Below are positions 6,747 to 15,750 of a stretch of DNA of 45,718 bases, one piece after another. The position numbers were made by a program, and so were the translations under genes. Source of the stretch: Bacteroidales bacterium (lineage in GTDB: Bacteria > Bacteroidota > Bacteroidia > Bacteroidales > P3); NCBI GenBank assembly GCA_017647785.1, contig JAGCJW010000037.1, forward strand, positions 1-45,718. The letters are read 5' to 3'. Within the stretch, counting starts at the first letter, position 1. The number at the start of each line of letters is the position of its first letter. Below the pieces are notes generated by a model. The model ran no database searches. It was given only the letters and a program-made list of their open reading frames with translations, and had not been told where the DNA came from.

Positions 6747-7658
6747 ATGAATATCTTAGAAACTATAGACGTAAGTAAATCTTACTCTTCTCATAAAGTA
6801 TTAGATAAGGTTTCAATAAAAGTTAAGGAGGGAGAAATATTCGGTTTATTAGGACCAAATGGTGCTGGTAAAACAACCCTCATCAGAATGATTAATCAAA
6901 TAACAGCTCCTGACGAGGGGGAAATCTTATTTTTGGGAGAAAGATTAAAGAGAAATGATATTCAAAAAATAGGCTATCTTCCTGAAGAAAGAGGATTATA
7001 TAGAAAAATGAAGGTAAGCGAACAAGCAATTTACCTAGCAGAGCTTAAAGGATTATCTAATAAAGAAGCAAAAAAAAGATTAGAATATTGGTTTGATAAA
7101 TTTGAAATTGGAGATTGGTGGAACAAACGCGTAGAAGAACTATCAAAAGGAATGGCTCAAAAAATTCAATTCATAACTACTATTCTTCATGAGCCAAAAT
7201 TATTGATTTTTGATGAACCTTTTAGCGGTTTTGACCCGTTAAATGCGAACCTCTTAAAGAATGAAATCTTAAATCTTAGGGATAAGGGTGCTACAATCAT
7301 ATTTTCTACTCACAATATGGAGAGCGTGGAAGAAATTTGTGATTCTATTGCACTTATCAACAAGTCTAAAAAAATATTAGAAGGCAATGTAAATGAAATA
7401 AAGGAAAAATTCAAACACAATGTCTTTGAAATAATTATACCTAATCAAGAAAATGTAAATTCTTTATTGAGTGAAGATTGCAATATCATAAATTCAGTTG
7501 TTGATAAAGAACGATTGATTATGACGCTTTCTATCACAGAGGGAAATAATGCTGATTTATTAAGTAATATTTTGAAACACACCAACATTCTTTCTTACAA
7601 GGAAATACTTCCTTCAATGAATAATATTTTCATAGAAACAATTAAGAACAATGAATAA
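6747..7658 (+). CDS. ABC transporter ATP-binding protein (NatA/CcmA-like)
   Basis: The 303-aa protein carries Walker A (GPNGAGKTT, residues 36-44), a Q-loop segment (YLPEERGLY), an ABC signature variant (ELSKGMAQKIQF, about 131-142), Walker B (LLIFDEPFSGFDP) and the switch histidine (FSTHNM). The C-terminal 80 residues form the accessory domain typical of exporter ATPases of the DrrA/NatA class. The gene overlaps by 8 bp the start of an ABC-2 permease, so both encode one exporter in the inner membrane. Substrate cannot be told from sequence; in Bacteroidota such pairs are often annotated as NatAB-like sodium or drug exporters. Confidence 0.92.
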   Translation: MNILETIDVSKSYSSHKVLDKVSIKVKEGEIFGLLGPNGAGKTTLIRMINQITAPDEGEILFLGERLKRNDIQKIGYLPEERGLYRKMKVSEQAIYLAELKGLSNKEAKKRLEYWFDKFEIGDWWNKRVEELSKGMAQKIQFITTILHEPKLLIFDEPFSGFDPLNANLLKNEILNLRDKGATIIFSTHNMESVEEICDSIALINKSKKILEGNVNEIKEKFKHNVFEIIIPNQENVNSLLSEDCNIINSVVDKERLIMTLSITEGNNADLLSNILKHTNILSYKEILPSMNNIFIETIKNNE

Positions 7659-8994
7659 GATAAAGATTATAATAAAAAGGGAATACCTTACAAGAGTAAA
7701 CAAAAAATCTTTTTTAGTAATGACTTTTCTAGGACCTATTCTTATATGTCTTTTAATGTTTACTCCTATCTTTTTAGAAAACATTGAAACTGAAAGATTA
7801 AATATTTTAGTTGTTGACCAAACTCTTAATGTAAGCGATAACGACAGCACATATTTATTTAAGAATCAATTCAAAAGTTCAGACAAAATTAAATTTGACT
7901 ATTTAGACGACATTGTTGCCGCCCAAAGTATTTTAAAAGAAGGTGCAGTAGATGGGGTTTTGGAAATTGTAAAAACAAACGATACTCCTCCTATTAAAGG
8001 ATTTATGTATTATGGAGAAAGTGAAATTTCTAGCACTACACAAAGCGAAATAAAAAACCAACTAAGCAATATTCTTAAAAATAATATTCTTCGATTTGAT
8101 TATGGAATGGCAGAAAAAGAAATTGAATGGATAAACAATCCTACAGTTGATTTTTATACCAAAAACATATTTTCAGGAGAAGAATCTTACAATGAAATCA
8201 AAATTTTATTAGGGGGTGTATCTGGTTTCTTGATATACTTTTTTGTTTTTCTTTTTGGAGCACAAGTAATGAAGAGTGTATCAGAAGAAAAGATGAATAG
8301 AATTGTTGAAATTTTAGTTTCTAGTGTTAAACCCGTAGAATTATTATTTGGAAAGATTATTGCGGTTGCTCTTGTAAGCTTAACTCAAATTGCTTTGTGG
8401 ATAGTATTGATTATCGGAATAGTTGGCGTAGCTCAAACTACATTCCCTGAAGTTTTCTCTATGCAAGTAGAACAATCTATCACAATTGAGCAAAGAGTTA
8501 TTACCGTTGACCAAATTAACAGCGTGGAAAATTCGCCTGTTTCCAATATAATAAAAGGATTATCTGCCATAAACTACCCTTTAGTTATCGGTATGTTTGT
8601 GTTTTATTTCATTATGGGTTATCTATTATATGCTTCATTGTTTGGTGCCATAGGTTCTCTTTTAGATGTCGATACAGACGGAAGTCAATTCACACTACCA
8701 GTAACAATTCCTTTGATTTTAGCTATTATTTGTCTACCTATTTTAATGGAAAATCCTACAAGTAATATTGCCTTTTGGCTTTCTATTATTCCATTCACTG
8801 CACCTGTAGCCATGATGGTTAGAATACCATTTGGAGTACCTATTTGGGAAATATGCTTATCTTGTGGATTGATGATAATTTTCATCATCTTGTGTATTAT
8901 GTTGGCAGCAAAAATCTACCGCACAGGAATATTGATGTACGGCAAAAAGATTAGCTACTCTGAAGTTTGGAAGTGGATAAAATATAGAAATTAA
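7651..8994 (+). CDS. ABC-2 type transporter permease (NatB-like)
   Basis: The 447-aa membrane protein has one N-terminal TM (FLVMTFLGPILICLLMFTPIF), a large extracytoplasmic domain (about residues 42-180), then five or six TMs. The conserved cytoplasmic motif EEKMNRIVEILVSSVKPVELLFGKI precedes the TM block and is typical of the NatB/ABC2_membrane_3 family. It is translationally coupled to the ATP-binding protein (8-bp overlap). Its stop overlaps the convergent DUF2461 gene by 4 bp. It is probably the transmembrane half of an efflux system; substrate unknown. Confidence 0.9.
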   Translation: MNKIKIIIKREYLTRVNKKSFLVMTFLGPILICLLMFTPIFLENIETERLNILVVDQTLNVSDNDSTYLFKNQFKSSDKIKFDYLDDIVAAQSILKEGAVDGVLEIVKTNDTPPIKGFMYYGESEISSTTQSEIKNQLSNILKNNILRFDYGMAEKEIEWINNPTVDFYTKNIFSGEESYNEIKILLGGVSGFLIYFFVFLFGAQVMKSVSEEKMNRIVEILVSSVKPVELLFGKIIAVALVSLTQIALWIVLIIGIVGVAQTTFPEVFSMQVEQSITIEQRVITVDQINSVENSPVSNIIKGLSAINYPLVIGMFVFYFIMGYLLYASLFGAIGSLLDVDTDGSQFTLPVTIPLILAIICLPILMENPTSNIAFWLSIIPFTAPVAMMVRIPFGVPIWEICLSCGLMIIFIILCIMLAAKIYRTGILMYGKKISYSEVWKWIKYRN

Positions 8995-9659
8995 TCTATC
9001 GCAGAAATCGCCCTATTGACAAATTCTTTGAATTGAATTGTTTTGGCGAAATCTTCAGTTACTCTTTCAAGAAGATTTGGTGATAATATGTAATTATCAT
9101 CTATTTTCTTATTGAGAATAAAATCTTTCAATTTTAGATATTCTGCATTAATAGCCTCTTTTGGAAATATTTTAGGAACTGTTTTCATTTTATTTTCTTC
9201 ATCTATTTCCCAACCCTTTGCTATATCTATACAATTTTGAAATTCATTTGGCAACGTGAACACATCTTCTCTTATGCTATTGATTATATTATTTGGTAAA
9301 CAAACTGCTCCCGTAGCAAGCAAATGAGAAGGAAGATATTGCTTTGATTGGGATTCTAAATGAAAATAATAACCTCCTAATCCCGATTTCTTTCCATTGG
9401 GACAAATATACACTCCCATATGTGTTTTGTATGGAGTTTTATCTTTAGAAAATCTTAAATCCCTATGTATTCTATAGGTACAATCTTTTAGCGTTAGATT
9501 TCTTATAGTTGGGTCAAACTCTTCTATATTTGTTATTAACTTTTCTGCAAAATCCTCAAAGGTTGCTTTTGCTTCCTTGTAGAAAGATTTATTTGACTCA
9601 AACCATTCTTTATTGTTGTTTTCCGACAACTGATTTAAAAAATCTAATACTATTTTCAT
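8991..9659 (-). CDS. DUF2461 family protein
   Basis: The 222-aa protein matches the DUF2461 (TIGR02453) family, seen in NNKEWFESNK near the N-terminus, YRIHRDLRFSKDKTPYKTHMG in the middle and GGYYFHLES after it. The family is cytosolic, broadly distributed and of unknown function. It is the last gene of a tightly packed leftward operon (3 bp after rarA) that starts with the GH20 hexosaminidase. Family assignment is firm; no activity should be assumed. Confidence 0.88.
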   Translation of the reverse strand: MKIVLDFLNQLSENNNKEWFESNKSFYKEAKATFEDFAEKLITNIEEFDPTIRNLTLKDCTYRIHRDLRFSKDKTPYKTHMGVYICPNGKKSGLGGYYFHLESQSKQYLPSHLLATGAVCLPNNIINSIREDVFTLPNEFQNCIDIAKGWEIDEENKMKTVPKIFPKEAINAEYLKLKDFILNKKIDDNYILSPNLLERVTEDFAKTIQFKEFVNRAISAID

Positions 9660-9662
9660 ATA

Positions 9663-10922
9663 CTAATAATTATAAATTCCCTGCCATAATTGTCTCAACA
9701 ACTCTCTTGTTGCTTTTTCTTGACGATTATCTGCCGGCTCGTAAAGAGATAATCCTTGTAAATCATCAGGCATGAATTGTTGTTGTACAAAATGATTTGC
9801 ATAATCGTGAGAATATCGATATTCTGCTCCATACCCTATTTCTTCCATTAGTTTTGTTGGAGCATTTCTAAGATGCAATGGCACCGGTTTATCGCCTGTT
9901 TTTTCAACTAAGTCAATCGCTTTATTTATTGCCATATATGTGGAATTGCTTTTGGCAGATGTTGCTAAATAAACAGCTGTTTGTGAAAGTATTATTCTAC
10001 ATTCTGGATAGCCAATTTTGCTTACTGCATCGAAACAACTATTTGCTAAAAGCAAAGCATTAGGATTTGCATTTCCTATGTCTTCTGAGGCTAAGATAAG
10101 CATTCTTCGTGCTATAAAAAGAGGGTCTTCACCCGACACTATCATACGTGCAAGCCAATAAACAGCAGCATTAGGGTCAGAACCTCTAATACTTTTTATG
10201 AAAGCAGAGATTATATCGTAATGATTCTCTCCTTTCTTGTCGTAAATTGCTATATTTTGTTGTATTATTGAAGCGACAGTTTCATTATTCAAAGAAAAAT
10301 CACCCGAAAATTGCGAACATACAAGTTCTATTGCGTTGATTAGTTTTCTTGCATCGCCTCCGCTTATTCTTATTAAGGCTTCTGTTTCTTGAATTTCTAT
10401 TTTTCTATTTTCGGTTTGTTCTAAATATGAAACTGCTCTTTGAATTATTTTTTCTAAATGATGTCTTTCAAGATTTTTTAATACATAAACTTGCGCTCTT
10501 GAAAGAAGTGGGGATATGATTTCAAAACTTGGATTTTCTGTTGTTGCACCAATTAGTCTTACTATGCCTTGTTCTACCGCTCCAAGTAAGGAATCTTGTT
10601 GGTTTTTAGAGAAACGATGAATTTCATCTACAAAAAGAATTGAATTTCCACTGTTTAGTTTTGCTCTATCTATGACTTCTCTTACTTCTTTAACGCCACT
10701 ATTGATTGCAGATAAGGTATAGAATTGTGCCGATATAGTATTTGCAATTATATTGGCGAGTGTGGTTTTTCCAACACCAGGAGGACCCCACAAAATCATA
10801 GAAGGAACATTATTTTCTTGGATTGCTTTTCTTAATATTGCTCCTTCTCCAATTAAGTGTTCTTGTCCTATATAGTCTTCAAGAGTTTGAGGACGCAAAA
10901 CCTCTGCTAATGGTTTTATCAT
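9663..10922 (-). CDS. rarA: Replication-associated recombination protein A (RarA/MgsA), AAA+ ATPase
   Basis: The 419-aa protein starts with the RarA hallmark PLAEVLRPQTLEDYIGQEHL, followed by Walker A (GPPGVGKTT, residues 46-54), Walker B (ILFVDEIHRF), sensor 1 (GATTENPSFE) and arginine-finger regions. The C-terminal clamp-loader-like and tetramerisation domains contain GSDPNAAVYWLARMI and EDIGNANP. RarA acts at stalled replication forks and is related to the clamp loader. Length is normal. It lies 6 bp downstream of the RsmI-like methyltransferase and 3 bp upstream of DUF2461 in one operon. Confidence 0.96.
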   Translation of the reverse strand: MIKPLAEVLRPQTLEDYIGQEHLIGEGAILRKAIQENNVPSMILWGPPGVGKTTLANIIANTISAQFYTLSAINSGVKEVREVIDRAKLNSGNSILFVDEIHRFSKNQQDSLLGAVEQGIVRLIGATTENPSFEIISPLLSRAQVYVLKNLERHHLEKIIQRAVSYLEQTENRKIEIQETEALIRISGGDARKLINAIELVCSQFSGDFSLNNETVASIIQQNIAIYDKKGENHYDIISAFIKSIRGSDPNAAVYWLARMIVSGEDPLFIARRMLILASEDIGNANPNALLLANSCFDAVSKIGYPECRIILSQTAVYLATSAKSNSTYMAINKAIDLVEKTGDKPVPLHLRNAPTKLMEEIGYGAEYRYSHDYANHFVQQQFMPDDLQGLSLYEPADNRQEKATRELLRQLWQGIYNY

Positions 10923-10928
10923 CGTAGA

Positions 10929-11636
10929 TTATTTATAAATTAAAAAGACTGTGTTTCGCTTATTCAAGTCTATGGATGTTTTTTTCCATTGTTGAATATT
11001 CTTACTTATGATTTGCTGAGTTGGAAGTCCGATATCAACTCCAAGACAAAGCATTGTATTTGATGAAAGGACCTCTTTCAATGCTTGAAACATTTGATTG
11101 TTTCTATATGGTGCTTCTATAAAAATTTGAGTCTGTGAAATTTTGTAGGCAAGAGTTTCTAATTCTTTTATTTTTTTTATTCTTTGACTCTTATCTATTG
11201 GCAAATAACCAACAAATGCAAAATTTTGTCCATTAAACCCACTTGCCATCAAAGACATCAATAAAGAAGATGGACCAATCAAAGGACATACTTTAAATTC
11301 CTCTTTTTGTGCCAATTTTACCAAAGCTGCACCTGGGTCTGCTACGCAAGGAAGTCCTGCTTCACTCATTAAACCAAGATTTTTTCCTTGTCTTAATGGT
11401 TCCAGATAAGCACTTATTTCTTTTAAATCCGTATGTTCGTTTAGTTCGTAAAAGTTTACGTTTTCAAAATCTTTATTGTATCCCGCCTTCCTTAAAAAAC
11501 GTCTTGCAGTTCTTACTTGCTCTACTACAAAATTATCACACTCCAACAACAAGTGCGAATTTACCTCTGGCAAACATTGATTTATATCTATATCTGCAAT
11601 AGGCGTTGGAAATAAATATAAAACTGCTTCACTCAT
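10929..11636 (-). CDS. SAM-dependent methyltransferase of the tetrapyrrole methylase/RsmI-like family
   Basis: The 235-aa protein begins LYLFPTPIAD and contains the TP-methylase motifs GLMSEAGLPCVADPGAALV and VCPLIGPSSLLMSLMASGFNGQNFAFVGYLP. This is the same fold and motif order as RsmI, the 16S rRNA 2'-O-methyltransferase (C1402). It is shorter than classical RsmI and has a reworked N-terminal half, so it is best described as an RsmI-like paralogue of unknown target, probably rRNA. It overlaps the upstream membrane-protein gene by 8 bp and is 6 bp from rarA. Confidence 0.85.
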   Translation of the reverse strand: MSEAVLYLFPTPIADIDINQCLPEVNSHLLLECDNFVVEQVRTARRFLRKAGYNKDFENVNFYELNEHTDLKEISAYLEPLRQGKNLGLMSEAGLPCVADPGAALVKLAQKEEFKVCPLIGPSSLLMSLMASGFNGQNFAFVGYLPIDKSQRIKKIKELETLAYKISQTQIFIEAPYRNNQMFQALKEVLSSNTMLCLGVDIGLPTQQIISKNIQQWKKTSIDLNKRNTVFLIYK

Positions 11637-12123
11637 TATTTGTTTCTTTAATAGGATGTTTTATCATATAGATATAATAATAAGCAATAAAAAATACAGC
11701 AAGCATTATATCGCCATAGGAGAATCCTCTATAACCAAGAAATAATGCAGGCACTAATATTAGTCCAACCTTGCTTACTGCATACAACAACACACCCGAT
11801 TTATGTCCAAACCACATCAACATACAAGAATAAATAGACAACATGCTCAAAAGGAATAAGAAAACAAAGCAAAATGCAGATGGAGTAAAAAAATATAAAA
11901 GATTCTCTTTCCAAAAATACATTATTTCAGGAAAGCGTGTTGAGGAAATAAAATCAACAGTAAAAGAATTAAAGAATAATCCAAAGAAAGAAAATACTAA
12001 TAACACAAAAGCATTTGCAACAGAAAAAGGAAGGATAATGCGTATTCCCCAAGAGGAACGCATATCCTTCACATTTTTTTGTAGGTTTATATCTTTTAAC
12101 TCTGTTATTTCTTTTATTTTCAT
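11629..12123 (-). CDS. Four-TM integral membrane protein, unknown function
   Basis: The 164-aa protein has about four predicted membrane helices: residues 26-52 (IRIILPFSVANAFVLLVF), 73-100 (FTPSAFCFVFLFLLSMLSIY), 110-128 and 134-153. The cytoplasmic N-terminus has about 25 polar residues. No family was recognised. Its ATG shares one base with the stop of the GH20 gene (TAATG), and its 3' end overlaps the methyltransferase by 8 bp, so it is translationally coupled on both sides. An envelope role is plausible but unsupported. Confidence 0.7.
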   Translation of the reverse strand: MKIKEITELKDINLQKNVKDMRSSWGIRIILPFSVANAFVLLVFSFFGLFFNSFTVDFISSTRFPEIMYFWKENLLYFFTPSAFCFVFLFLLSMLSIYSCMLMWFGHKSGVLLYAVSKVGLILVPALFLGYRGFSYGDIMLAVFFIAYYYIYMIKHPIKETNNE

Positions 12124-14450
12124 TACTTAATGATTATCTCATCTGCAAAACAGTGTGCGTCATATCCACAACCAGGGTGTCCTTCTGGACATTTTCTCAC
12201 TGTTTCTGCATAAATCTTAACATAACGTGCTTTTTTGTCTTTGCAATTTGCAGTTACGTTTAATATTTGTCCTTCTTTTGTAAGTTGAATATCGCTTTCG
12301 TTAATTTCTTTCCAAGTTTTGTTGTCATCAGACACATAGAAATGAACCTTTGTTGGTAGGAAAATCCAACTACCTACATTATCCAAGAAATTTAATGAAA
12401 TAGTGTTAATACTTTCTCTTTTTTCTAAATCAACAACTACATCATAATCATATCCATAAGTACCAATCCATTTATCATAACTCTTACCTGAACCATAAAT
12501 TCCGTCAGTTAAAGCATTTTTTGTACTTCCTGAATATTGAGGATTCATATTTTTAAGTTCATATTTCTTTCCTGTTGCTTTATTAAGGTTATAAGTAGCC
12601 TTGAATAAGTTTGAAATAATCTTACCATCTCTTACAACGTATGCAGAAACAGTTGTTGTTTCAGACAAAACTAACTTTTGAGTTAATTTTGGAGAAGAAA
12701 GAGTTGGCTCACTTCCGTCAAGAGTGTAGATTATTTCAGAGTTTTTAGCAGGAGTATTAAGTTCTAGTTCCACATTCTTTGTTTTAGAGTTGAAACTAAC
12801 ATCAGCAGAAATAGAATAGTGAGAACGAGAATAGTTCATTCCCATTGCATCGTAGTATTTCAAAAGATTCTCCAATCTATCCAAGAAAGAATCATAGTTT
12901 TTCTTTTCTTTTAGAGTCCAAGCCGACTCACACATTGCAGCAGTTCTTGGATAATCCATATAGATTGTATAATCAAATGTAGGAATATACTCTCTCCACA
13001 TATTAGCTTGTACACCTATTATATGTTTTTCGGCATCTGTTCCCATTATTTCTTTTGGAACAGGTTCGTAATGATAAACTTTTTTCAATGGAGTAAAGCC
13101 ACCGATTGCCAAAGGTTCGTTATCAGCCTCTGCTTGATAGTAATCAAAATATAAATAAGCACAAGGCACCATTACAGCATCATAACCTTGTCTTGCTGCT
13201 TGCACTCCGTCTGCCTCTCCAAGCCATGACATAACTGTAACCTCATCTTTGATTCCACCTTCAAGGATTTCACTCCATGCAATAGCTTGACGATTTTTTG
13301 TTTTAAGATATTGTGTAATTTGTTGTAAGAACCAACTTTGCAATTCAAACTCATCTTTCAATCCATGTTTCTTTATTTGAGCTTGACATTTAGGGCATTC
13401 TTTCCAACGTGTTTTTGGACATTCGTCTCCTCCAATATGAACATATTTATATGGGAAAATCTCAACTACTTCGTCCAAAACATTTTTCATAAACTCTATT
13501 GTCTCATCCTGAGTACACAAAACATCTTCTATAACTCCCCAAGTACAAGCCACATCATAAGTAGTATCTTTACAACCCAATTCAGGATAAGCAGCAAGCA
13601 CAGATTGAGAGTGTCCAGGCATTTCAATCTCTGGAATAATATCTATATTTCTTTGCTTAGCGTAAGCAACAATTTCTCTTGCTTGGTCTTGTGTGTAATA
13701 TCCTTGGTGAACAAATCCGTCATAGTTAGGATTGCGAGCGTCATTGTCGTTATAGTGTCCTATAATTGTTGATTTTCTCTTTGATGCTATTGATTGCAAA
13801 GAAGGATATTTCTTAATTTCAATTCTCCAACCTTGGTCATCTGTCAAGTGCCAATGTAATACGTTAAGTTTGTGAAAAGCCATGTAATCAATATAACGTT
13901 TCACATCTTCAACTTTCATAAATTGTCTTGCTACATCAAGGTGTTTTCCACGATAAGCAAAGCGAGGATAATCCACTATCTCACATGCAGGCACCATTTC
14001 ATAAGTACTGCAAACCACATTATTGCTTCCAACAAACATAGGGTCTATTAACTGCAATAGAGTTTGAACAGCGTAAAAGAAACCCGCATTTTCGTTTGCT
14101 TGAATAACGATATTCTTTTCAGTAACCTTTATGCTATATCCCTCATCTCCTAAAACCTTATCACTAACCTTTACAAAAAGAATTTTATTTTCTCCGTTTT
14201 CAACAGAAGATAAGTTTTTTACGGTAATATCTGCATTAAATCCTGCTTCAAGTCTTTCTTCTAAAAATTTAGCTGATTGTAATTCTGGATTATTTGTATT
14301 AACCTCTATTTGTGTTGAAGGAGTTAATTTAAAGCCTTTTTCATTCAACTGCTTAACCGAAACAGGCTCTGGAATAATACTTATTTTTGTTTGAGCAAAA
14401 ACAAACATTGTTGCAATCAAACAAAGGATAAAAACACTTGTTCTTTTCAT
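12123..14450 (-). CDS. Beta-N-acetylhexosaminidase, glycoside hydrolase family 20
   Basis: The 775-aa secreted enzyme has a signal peptide (1-20), an N-terminal GH20b domain (to about 155) and the GH20 TIM barrel starting DYPRFAYRGKHLDVARQF. The catalytic pair is seen as HIGGDECPK (D342-E343); the substrate-binding WHLTDDQGWRIEI is also present. After about residue 560 comes a chitobiase-type Ig-like domain (YTLDGSEPTLSS), then an F5/8-type-C (discoidin) carbohydrate-binding domain to the end. It removes terminal GlcNAc/GalNAc from glycans such as chitooligosaccharides, peptidoglycan fragments or host glycoproteins. It heads a five-gene operon driven by the TATCTTTG box at 14482-14489. No T9SS tail is seen. 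Confidence 0.95.
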   Translation of the reverse strand: MKRTSVFILCLIATMFVFAQTKISIIPEPVSVKQLNEKGFKLTPSTQIEVNTNNPELQSAKFLEERLEAGFNADITVKNLSSVENGENKILFVKVSDKVLGDEGYSIKVTEKNIVIQANENAGFFYAVQTLLQLIDPMFVGSNNVVCSTYEMVPACEIVDYPRFAYRGKHLDVARQFMKVEDVKRYIDYMAFHKLNVLHWHLTDDQGWRIEIKKYPSLQSIASKRKSTIIGHYNDNDARNPNYDGFVHQGYYTQDQAREIVAYAKQRNIDIIPEIEMPGHSQSVLAAYPELGCKDTTYDVACTWGVIEDVLCTQDETIEFMKNVLDEVVEIFPYKYVHIGGDECPKTRWKECPKCQAQIKKHGLKDEFELQSWFLQQITQYLKTKNRQAIAWSEILEGGIKDEVTVMSWLGEADGVQAARQGYDAVMVPCAYLYFDYYQAEADNEPLAIGGFTPLKKVYHYEPVPKEIMGTDAEKHIIGVQANMWREYIPTFDYTIYMDYPRTAAMCESAWTLKEKKNYDSFLDRLENLLKYYDAMGMNYSRSHYSISADVSFNSKTKNVELELNTPAKNSEIIYTLDGSEPTLSSPKLTQKLVLSETTTVSAYVVRDGKIISNLFKATYNLNKATGKKYELKNMNPQYSGSTKNALTDGIYGSGKSYDKWIGTYGYDYDVVVDLEKRESINTISLNFLDNVGSWIFLPTKVHFYVSDDNKTWKEINESDIQLTKEGQILNVTANCKDKKARYVKIYAETVRKCPEGHPGCGYDAHCFADEIIIK

Positions 14451-14481
14451 TACTTTATTAATTACATTATAAATTAAACGG

Positions 14482-14489
14482 CAAAGATA
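14482..14489 (-). promoter_or_regulatory. -7 box for the GH20 operon
   Basis: TATCTTTG on the minus strand, 31 bp upstream of the hexosaminidase ATG. No clear -33 TTTG at the expected spacing; the promoter overlaps the 3' end of comF. Confidence 0.5.
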
Positions 14490-14499
14490 ACACTAAATA

Positions 14500-15147
14500 T
14501 TAATAATTGGAAGACAAATAAGCAAAAGATATTTTCAAACCCTTAATTCCCCTTAAAGTTTTCACAAAATAGTTTGTAGTCGCAGATGTAGTAATCACAT
14601 CATCAATTACCATAATATGCTTATCCTTCAAATCAACTTTCTTTTTTAATACAAAGACATCTCTCACGTTTTCCCAGCGATTCTCTGCTGTGATTTGAGG
14701 AGGGTTATTTACCTTTCTTTCAATCAAATTTGTTACTATGGGAATACCTAATTTCTTTGATAAAACTCTGCCTAACACTTCGCTTTGATTAAAACCTCTT
14801 TCATATAGTTTATTGCGATGAAGAGGAATAGGCACAATACAATCTACCGATTCAATCCACTCTTTCTCCTTTAAATGCTCTGCCCACAACTCTCCTAGTA
14901 ATCTACCCATACTTATATAACCTCCATATTTAAACTTATGAATAGGAGTTTTGCAATGGGCATAATCAAGAAAAATATCTAAATGTTCAAATGCAACTTC
15001 GGTAATTTTATACCTATACTCATCTTCTGCATTTGCCTTATATGGAAAATACTTATAACAATTAAGGCAAATATTTTTCTCTCCTTTTGCTAAGACTTCC
15101 CCACAAAACAAACAACGTTTAGGGAATAAGATATCAAAGAGAAACAT
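14500..15147 (-). CDS. comF: ComF-family phosphoribosyltransferase-like protein
   Basis: The 215-aa protein begins with a four-cysteine zinc site (RCLFCG and ICLNC, residues 11-30) and ends with a type I PRTase domain carrying IVPIPLHRNKLYERGFNQSE and the PRPP loop HIMVIDDVITTSAT. ComF is needed for uptake of transforming DNA in competent bacteria, but the family is widespread outside them and its role there is unclear. Its ATG directly follows the lipoprotein gene stop (0 bp), so the two are co-transcribed. The family call is firm, the competence role is inference. Confidence 0.92.
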   Translation of the reverse strand: MFLFDILFPKRCLFCGEVLAKGEKNICLNCYKYFPYKANAEDEYRYKITEVAFEHLDIFLDYAHCKTPIHKFKYGGYISMGRLLGELWAEHLKEKEWIESVDCIVPIPLHRNKLYERGFNQSEVLGRVLSKKLGIPIVTNLIERKVNNPPQITAENRWENVRDVFVLKKKVDLKDKHIMVIDDVITTSATTNYFVKTLRGIKGLKISFAYLSSNY

Positions 15148-15690
15148 TTATTTTAATTCATCAGAGGTTTTGATTTTTATCTCTTTGAAATAGAATAACA
15201 CATCTCTAACATCAGAAGAGTTTGCTACGTTTTGCATTGTACCAAATAATCTCCCTGTTATTATCTCTTCATTCAAGTTATTTATATGCAATTCCACATT
15301 TTTCTTAATAAGCATCAAATCAAATTCTCCCGCGTTTTGTGCAGATTTATTCTTATAAAATTCCACTCTAATGTTCTTTGGATTTTTGTTTTCATCTAAA
15401 TCAAAGTGCAAAAACAAATACTTTCCATATAAATCCACATCAAAATCTTTCAAATCCTCTGTGCAAACCACCACATCGCACCAAGATGGATTTTCTTTAT
15501 TATCTACCACAGCATAACAACTACCTAAGTTTTCTGCTTTGGCTTTCCAAACATCAGAGGCTTGAGAAAAATAAATACTTTCTACATCAAACATCGTTTC
15601 ATACTCATCAGGTTTATTCCTTTCATCGCACGCAAAAAATGAAAACGCAGAAAATAAAATTAGTAATAAATAAAATTTTGATGATTTCAT
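15148..15690 (-). CDS. Hypothetical lipoprotein
   Basis: From the ATG at 15690 this is a 180-aa protein with a lipoprotein signal peptide (MKSSKFYLLLILFSAFSFFAC, lipobox FFAC). The mature part is mixed alpha/beta with an acidic N-terminus (DERNKPDEYETMFDVE) and no recognised family. An upstream in-frame start at 15729 was rejected because the -7 box (15719-15726) lies inside it. It sits just before comF in a two-gene unit. Location is likely the inner face of the outer membrane or the periplasm. Confidence 0.72.
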   Translation of the reverse strand: MKSSKFYLLLILFSAFSFFACDERNKPDEYETMFDVESIYFSQASDVWKAKAENLGSCYAVVDNKENPSWCDVVVCTEDLKDFDVDLYGKYLFLHFDLDENKNPKNIRVEFYKNKSAQNAGEFDLMLIKKNVELHINNLNEEIITGRLFGTMQNVANSSDVRDVLFYFKEIKIKTSDELK

Positions 15691-15718
15691 AACCAATACT
15701 TTTAGAATTAAAACTTTA

Positions 15719-15750
15719 CAAAAATACAAAACTTATTGAAATATCAAAAA
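15719..15750 (-). promoter_or_regulatory. Promoter of the lipoprotein-comF unit
   Basis: Minus strand TTTTTG at 15745-15750 (-33), 18-bp spacer, TATTTTTG at 15719-15726 (-7). The -33 box overlaps the last codons of ltaE. Confidence 0.65.
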